Both the position numbers and the translations under genes were made by a program. The notes beneath the pieces are model-generated. The model ran no database searches. It worked only from the letters and a program-made list of their open reading frames with translations, and was not told the origin of the DNA. Shown here one piece after another: positions 13,249 to 14,153 of a DNA stretch of 14,153 nucleotides. Source of the DNA: Gemmatimonadota bacterium (GTDB taxonomy: Bacteria; JAAXHH01); NCBI GenBank assembly GCA_026713285.1, contig JAPOOT010000075.1, positions 1 through 14,153 of the forward strand. Direction: 5' to 3'. The stretch's first letter is position 1, and every line of letters starts with the position of its first letter.

Positions 13249-14153
13249 ATGTTCAGGATACGCTCCGTCATGCTTCTGGCCGCGGCTACGCTGTCGCCGG
13301 CTTGTCTTATCCATGGTCAACACGCCAATTCGGTCGGTGTCGCCTTGCCCGCCGACGCGGCGCCGCCGGACCAGCAGGTTTTCCGCGTGATGAGTCCCGA
13401 ACCGCGCAGCCTCGACATCCAGATCAACCTGTACGACGGCGAGTCCACGCTGCTGCCCTTCGAGACCCTGCTCATCAGAGACGAGTTGTGGCAGCCCATC
13501 CCGGCCGCCGCCACCGGTTACGACGTCTCCGACGACGCCCGGGAATGGACGTTCCATCTGCGTCCCGGCGCGCGTTGGAACGACGGCAGGCCCGTTACGG
13601 CCCACGATTTCGTCTACGCTTTCAGACGCATGCTCGATCCCGCCAACGCCAATCCCTACGCCTTCTTCTATTATGACATCATGAACGCGAAGGACATCAG
13701 TCTCGGAGATATCGAGGATCTGGCTCAACTGGGCGTCAGGGCCGTGGACGATCTCACGCTGCAGGTGCTTCTGGAGCGCGGCGCGCCCCATTTTCCCCAC
13801 GTCGTGTCCTTCGGCCTGGCGTACCCCACGCCGCGATGGGCCGTCGAGAAACATGGCCGGAGATGGACCGAAGTCGAAAACATCGTGTCGAATTCCGGCT
13901 TCCGGATGGCCGAATGGGCGACCGGCAGCCACATGACCTTCGTGCCCGATCCCATGTACAACGGTCCCCACAAACCTTTGCTGGAGAAGGTCATTCATCC
14001 CTTCCGCTACGCGGCGGCGCAGACCGTCCTGGCCTACGAAAACAACGAAGTGGACGTGGAAACGGTAGACATCAACGACCTGGATCGAATCGAACGGCAC
14101 CCGGTGCTCAGCCGGGAACTCGTCAGATCACCCGGAAGAACGACCTGGTACCT
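13249..14153 (+). CDS. Oligopeptide/dipeptide ABC transporter solute-binding protein (SBP_bac_5), 3' end cut by window
   Basis: This is the N-terminal 301 codons of an OppA/DppA-type periplasmic binding protein, which captures peptides or other small solutes for an ABC importer. The frame stays open to the last base; family members usually have 500-600 residues, so about half is missing. The N-terminus has Arg3 and Arg5, then a hydrophobic run (about 7-21) that fits a Sec signal peptide, with likely cleavage near GQHA at 23-26. C19 follows SPA, a poor lipobox, so a lipoprotein is possible but less likely. Family signatures visible are FRVMSPEPRSLD near 50-60, WTFHLRPGARWNDGRPVTAHDFVYAFRR (about 100-127, with W110-N-D-G) and the TEVENIVSNSGFRMAEW turn near 206-222. 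The spacing to the start is poorly marked: a weak ggga is the only ribosome-site candidate. It has its own promoter at 13166-13195. The permease and ATPase genes are expected beyond the right edge. Confidence 0.9.
   Translation, partial: MFRIRSVMLLAAATLSPACLIHGQHANSVGVALPADAAPPDQQVFRVMSPEPRSLDIQINLYDGESTLLPFETLLIRDELWQPIPAAATGYDVSDDAREWTFHLRPGARWNDGRPVTAHDFVYAFRRMLDPANANPYAFFYYDIMNAKDISLGDIEDLAQLGVRAVDDLTLQVLLERGAPHFPHVVSFGLAYPTPRWAVEKHGRRWTEVENIVSNSGFRMAEWATGSHMTFVPDPMYNGPHKPLLEKVIHPFRYAAAQTVLAYENNEVDVETVDINDLDRIERHPVLSRELVRSPGRTTWY

Overview
The window is GC-rich (roughly 60%, estimated by eye), gene-dense and bacterial. It holds ten protein genes: nine complete and one that runs off the right edge. 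I see no RNA genes, CRISPR array, insertion sequence or phage gene, and no gene-free stretch longer than about 180 bases. A signal-less CxPSR sulfatase, a large polytopic protein that I recall as DUF6785-like, a phytanoyl-CoA-dioxygenase-type protein and an oligopeptide-type binding protein together suggest an uncultured heterotroph of the Latescibacterota/Poribacteria/Planctomycetota kind. That placement is an inference from family content, not a measurement.

Region 1 (12-5465, + strand) is a tight respiratory and oxidative operon. It encodes the ETF alpha subunit, a 671-residue membrane Fe-S oxidoreductase of the ETF:(mena)quinone type (EtfD/EMO-like), and a two-gene 2-oxoacid:acceptor oxidoreductase. 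The oxidoreductase alpha subunit lacks a gamma domain, while the beta (TPP/4Fe-4S) subunit carries a gamma-like domain fused at its C-terminus. The beta gene overlaps the alpha gene by 19 bases. The ETF beta gene is probably just outside the left edge. The set would let electrons from acyl-CoA dehydrogenases enter the quinone pool beside a CoA-dependent oxidative decarboxylation of a 2-oxoacid, as in branched-chain amino acid or fatty acid breakdown.

Region 2 (5502-8943, + strand) has a cytoplasmic sulfatase-superfamily hydrolase and a 656-residue multi-pass membrane protein. Both must start at TTG, because no ATG is available and in-frame stops lie directly upstream. Between them, three imperfect copies of a roughly 31-base unit start at the sulfatase stop codon. 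A short convergent gap (8944-9037) follows and holds a 12-base direct repeat.

Region 3 (9038-13067, - strand) is read leftward. In transcription order it has an AI-2E-family membrane permease, a deoxycytidylate deaminase, an unrecognised 268-residue soluble protein, and a PhyH-type Fe(II)/2-oxoglutarate oxygenase with a C-terminal HEAT-repeat array.

Region 4 (13068-14153) is a divergent regulatory interval. It carries a good sigma-70-like promoter facing right, followed by the first 301 codons of an OppA/DppA-type periplasmic solute-binding protein cut by the window edge.

The least ordinary points are the beta-gamma fusion of the oxidoreductase and its operonic link to ETF and its quinone reductase, the oxygenase-HEAT fusion, the stop-codon-anchored tandem repeat, and the unidentified 268-residue protein. 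I did not find convincing evidence of a wholly new defence or mobile system.
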